From Nemertoderma westbladi (lineage: Eukaryota > Xenacoelomorpha > Nemertodermatida > Nemertodermatidae), in NCBI GenBank assembly GCA_032718475.1, contig JAUCBJ010002827.1:38798-102797 (forward strand): a DNA stretch of 64,000 nucleotides, written 5' to 3'. Made by a program: the position numbers and the translations under genes. Positions within the stretch are counted from its first letter, which is position 1. Every line of letters begins with the position of its first letter. The notes under the pieces were generated by a model. It was not told where the DNA came from, did no database searches, and saw only the letters and a program-made list of their open reading frames with translations. Below are positions 61,222 through 64,000 of the stretch, one piece after another.

Positions 61222-63147
61222 GTGAGTTTATATTGTGTTACAACCAGACAGCTACTGATGTCAAATGACTCAAATCATGGGGGGGGGGGGGGGGGGGGGT
61301 TATCCGGCAGATACTTCTTTCATGAGTTTATATGCAAAGGCAATACGATTTTCGCTCCCCCAGGGTTGAGTTCCAGAACGATTTTTACTCACTAGTACTC
61401 CACTGGGAACAGCCGCGGTTTCATGTTATAAAGTGTGCTATATCGTATTGATAATGAAGTTTTGAAGAGTTAAATTAATTTAAAAAATAAATAAATTAAA
61501 AAAATATACCGTATATATTTATTTAATAACATACAATTGCAGTAACATTCTTAAATTCCTGGTTGTATCTTAATATATTTAAAAAAACATTCCACAATTA
61601 CAATGCAGCAATGGGTGTATTAAAATTAACAGAACTCAACATTAGAGACAGGGGGGGGGGGGGGGGACTAGACGTAAAACCCGCCTTTGCGAATTAATAA
61701 TCCCGCCTCAATGATAAATTATCAATTTAGGGAAAGGAGCAGGTTACAGTGGCACGTTATTTTAACCAAAACAATAAGCTAAACACAATAGAACAGGTTA
61801 CAGTTTCATTTTTGAGAGTAATCAGCTGTTATTTGCGTCGAATTTCCCCTGGAGAGGGATGGATTTTTATTGCGTCCACCCCCCCCCCCCCCCCCCCCAC
61901 CCTATTTGCAACATCTAACCAAATTCCCCAACTTGTCGCACTTATGAATAACTGTAAGTATTCCAGCACCACTGTTTGAACTCGTTACAGTTTCTGAACT
62001 TCATAAAGGAGCCACATTGTAGTAGTCGATGCGAGAAGTGACCAGAGCATGAATAATAGACTCAGCAGCCTTTGTATCTAGATACTTACGAATTTAGCGG
62101 ATGTTGTGGAGATAGTAATTTGCGGCGCTACATGTTTTCGATATGAATTTATTTATTTTTCATCTCTGAGACAAACCATGCCCCTAGGTTTGTCACGGAC
62201 TTTACGGGCTCGTTGTCGAAGTTACCGATATGAATTGAGGTAGACAAGAGCTCACCCAGCTGAGTATGAATTAGTCTTAGCCTGTTGTGGTTAAATGGCC
62301 AGCTGCGTATCCGAATCTATAGACTTTAATGCTGCTTGTTGGACGATGTCCCGGAAGTAGGTCGGAAGGCGCAGTATACCTGTTAGTCATCAGCAAAACC
62401 TTATCCAGGTAGTGAGAGGTGGCGTTATTATAACAAGGTTCCCTAAGTCAATTTTCGATGTGGGCGATAAATTTGGTTACAGATAGCGCGCCAAAAGCAT
62501 ACTCTCTCGTTGGTTGATTCTTGATATATTTTGTACCGCACGTGCATTCAGAGACTCAATAAATTTTCCATACTTAAGTTCCCCATAATGATATCTCCTC
62601 CGTCCCTCGTCTTACTCGTCAAAACCGTCAGACAAGAGCTGATGTCCGTTTGCATTGAATTGGGTGACACATTTACGACCAGTCGGAAGTTGGTACAATC
62701 TCCGAAAAATAAACTTAAAATGTTTCTACACGAATTTATATGGGATAACTGTGAGCGTAATATAAAGTGTGTTGAATGGCGTATAAAGTATTATATAACT
62801 TGCCGTTGTTGAATCCTGGGGAGGAAAACTAATTCATTTTAAAAATAAAATAATGTACATCGTTAATTATGTAAACTTTTGTTTAATTATAATTATGAAT
62901 CAAATGATATTGTTTCGTTTCGTTTACTTTACTTTACTTCGTGTTTCTTTAGGTATGGATTTTATGAGCGAAATGCGAAAGAAACTGAATCTGCGACGGC
63001 AAGGGATCTCTGGACAGCGAAACAAAGCGGGATCCGATAGTCTGGATGAGAGACCGTCTGTAATGGATAAAATATCGAGTATGATACCGGCCCCCTCCTG
63101 AGGGTGCTAGTGATAACGAGGAGGACGCAGATGATTGGTCGGAGTAG
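60111..63147 (+). CDS. WASHC1: WASH complex subunit 1 (WASHC1), two exons, apparent frameshift near the end
   Basis: Exons are 60111-61221 and 62953-63147, with donor ggag|gtgagt and acceptor ctttag|gtatgg. WASH activates Arp2/3 to build branched actin on endosomes, within the WASH complex. I start at MPAQIYDIPIIHDGLRRDE, the match to the family N-terminus; an upstream in-frame ATG at 60036 adds 25 residues that look non-conserved. WAHD1 spans about residues 1-280 (LDYLEKVSADIFARI, LPNYFPSISSLLMFN, NPYKKYVMLDPLG, GPGIAPS). A Pro-rich stretch follows (284-310), then WH2/verprolin (LMEAIRKAGGSEKAKLS), central (FMSEMRKKLNLRRQGISG) and acidic (EEDADDWSE) motifs. The acidic motif lies in the +1 frame after a CCCCC run at about 63090; the uncorrected frame stops at 63101. 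Sequencing error or a real truncation are both possible. Confidence 0.88.
61640..61775 (-). repeat. Inverted copy of the 54483-54605 repeat
   Basis: Its reverse complement matches 54483-54605 from aaaataacgtgccactgtaa to the C-run and tgtctcta. It lies in the WASHC1 intron. Confidence 0.7.
61990..62430 (-). mobile_element. LINE RT fragment
   Basis: The minus strand reads IGNFDNEPVKSVTNLGAWFV, then NIR*IRKYLDTKAAESIIHA, then LVTSRIDYYN. This is the thumb region of CR1/Jockey-type RTs (V--V-NLG-WF ... HA-VTSR-DY-N). It carries stops and is truncated. Confidence 0.75.
62953..63147 (+). CDS. WASHC1: WASHC1 exon 2: central and acidic motifs
   Basis: It encodes MDFMSEMRKKLNLRRQGISG, then PSVMDKISSMIPAP, then after the frame change PPEGASDNEEDADDWSE and a stop at 63145-63147. 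The terminal Trp in an acidic context is the Arp2/3-binding signature of the family. Confidence 0.85.
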
Positions 63148-63361
63148 TGGATACTGAATGGATGATGTCGGTGATTGGTCGGAGTAGTGGATACTGAATG
63201 GAGGAGGTCGGTGATTGGTCGGAGTAGTGGATACTGAATGGAGGAGGTCGGTGATTGGTCGGAGTAGTGGATACTGAATGGAGGAGGTCGGTGATTGGTC
63301 GGAGTAGTGGATACTGAATGGAGGAGGCCGGTGATTGGTCGGAGTAGTGGATACTAGAGGA
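63131..63361 (+). repeat. 40-bp tandem repeat derived from the WASHC1 stop region
   Basis: The unit gtgattggtcggagtagtgg plus atactgaatggaggaggtcg is 40 bp, with about 5.7 copies. The first unit overlaps the codons for DDWSE and the stop. Later copies differ by one or two bases. The array lies in the 3' untranslated region if the +1-frame stop is used. Confidence 0.92.
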
Positions 63362-64000
63362 CCGTGATTGGTCTGAATTTCTTGTCTTATCTCAAATTAT
63401 TGCATTAGAAAACAATTATTAAACAATGAATTAATAACTAATTAATATTCTTAACATTTGCTTTGTAGCTTTGATTTGTACTGCGTATTAATAAGGATAA
63501 ATTATCTACTGTATAAATATGTCACTGTTTTTAAATGTTAATTTAATGAACGGGTACTTTGTCTCATGGGCTGTTGTAACTCATGTTTATTTAGACATTG
63601 TTCTTAGAAAATAACATATAATAATTATCATATTAAGCACCTAAATAGTACTTTATTTTAATTAAGTACATAAATATTAAGTATATCTATTAAGTCTATC
63701 AGTTTGCTTGATTTACAATATTGTGCTGCGGAATCATGTAATTATTAATTGACAATTATTAAATATTTAATATAATAAATCTAATTTTCGTTCTCATTAA
63801 AAAAACACAGAACTAACAATTTGTTAATTTAAACTCCACCTTCAAATAATTTAACGTTATCTAAATAAATTTCTAAATAACGAATGTCCCAACCTTTACT
63901 GTTGTTTAATATTTTAAAGACAGTTTTTTTGTTATAAAAATATTTTTAATGTAACAACTATGTCAAGTCTTTATAATCTAATAAAGATATTATAATCCCC
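63362..64000. other. WASHC1 3' flank, AT-rich
   Basis: No further gene is seen. AATAAA-type signals (for example near 63774) could end the WASHC1 transcript. Confidence 0.45.

Larger units (their letters stand above)
61222..62952 (+). other. WASHC1 intron
   Basis: GT-AG intron of 1731 bp, phase 1. It contains G-runs at about 61279, a 120-bp repeat (61640-61775), a C-run at about 61880 and a LINE fragment (61990-62430). A frame at 62588-62812 with VLLVKTVRQELMSVCIELG is protein-like but unassigned. Confidence 0.75.

Overview
This is nuclear DNA from an animal, most likely a marine invertebrate. Two conserved eukaryotic genes with GT-AG introns are present: an echinoderm microtubule-associated protein-like gene (EML) and the WASH complex subunit WASHC1. 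There are no operons or bacterial signals. Most of the rest is transposable elements, many nested inside one another, in AT-rich DNA with frequent taggcctac and accggt motifs and long G or C runs. I cannot name the phylum from sequence alone.

Layout, left to right. 0.6-16.6 kb: a degenerate CR1/Jockey-type LINE split into pieces. Between the pieces lies a roughly 12-kb BEL/Pao LTR retrotransposon on the minus strand (element A; gag, protease-RT, RNase H and a damaged integrase). Downstream of its integrase is an extra two-frame ORF that looks like a DEDD 3'-5' exonuclease joined to a CCHC zinc-knuckle protein. A tRNA-derived SINE lies at its left edge, and a 1.3-kb hAT element with an 8-bp target duplication sits in the LINE's 3' part. 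17.2-25.0 kb: a 7.8-kb foldback-type element with an 8-bp target duplication. Its arms are built from A-rich and acccaact minisatellites, and it holds a nested mariner-like element, a second palindromic element and a LINE fragment. 25.2-31.9 kb: the EML gene in three exons, with repeats in both introns. 32-37.5 kb: AT-rich intergenic DNA with four MITE-like elements and a LINE remnant. 37.6-38.8 kb: a gene for a secreted, cysteine-rich, five-module protein on the minus strand.

39.36-53.68 kb: a structurally complete LTR element (element B) with near-identical 1.2-kb LTRs and a 5-bp target duplication. It carries a long gag-protease ORF but has lost RT, RNase H and integrase, so it is non-autonomous. 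An intact single-ORF LINE with a decapeptide-repeat spacer has inserted antisense into its 5' untranslated region. 54.98-57.16 kb: about 3.2 copies of a 676-bp tandem repeat. 57.6-60.0 kb: two inverted-repeat elements, one built from arrays of an AGTCCAAAATTGGACT-type palindrome. 60.1-63.15 kb: WASHC1 in two exons. Its acidic C-terminus is reached only after a one-base shift in a C run and is followed by a 40-bp tandem array derived from the gene's own end.

The two conserved host genes act on the cytoskeleton (EML on microtubules, WASHC1 on endosomal actin through Arp2/3), but nothing here suggests that they are co-regulated. The least ordinary observations are the exonuclease-like ORF attached to element A, the cluster of consensus 5' splice sites in the element B gag, and the foldback and palindrome-array elements.
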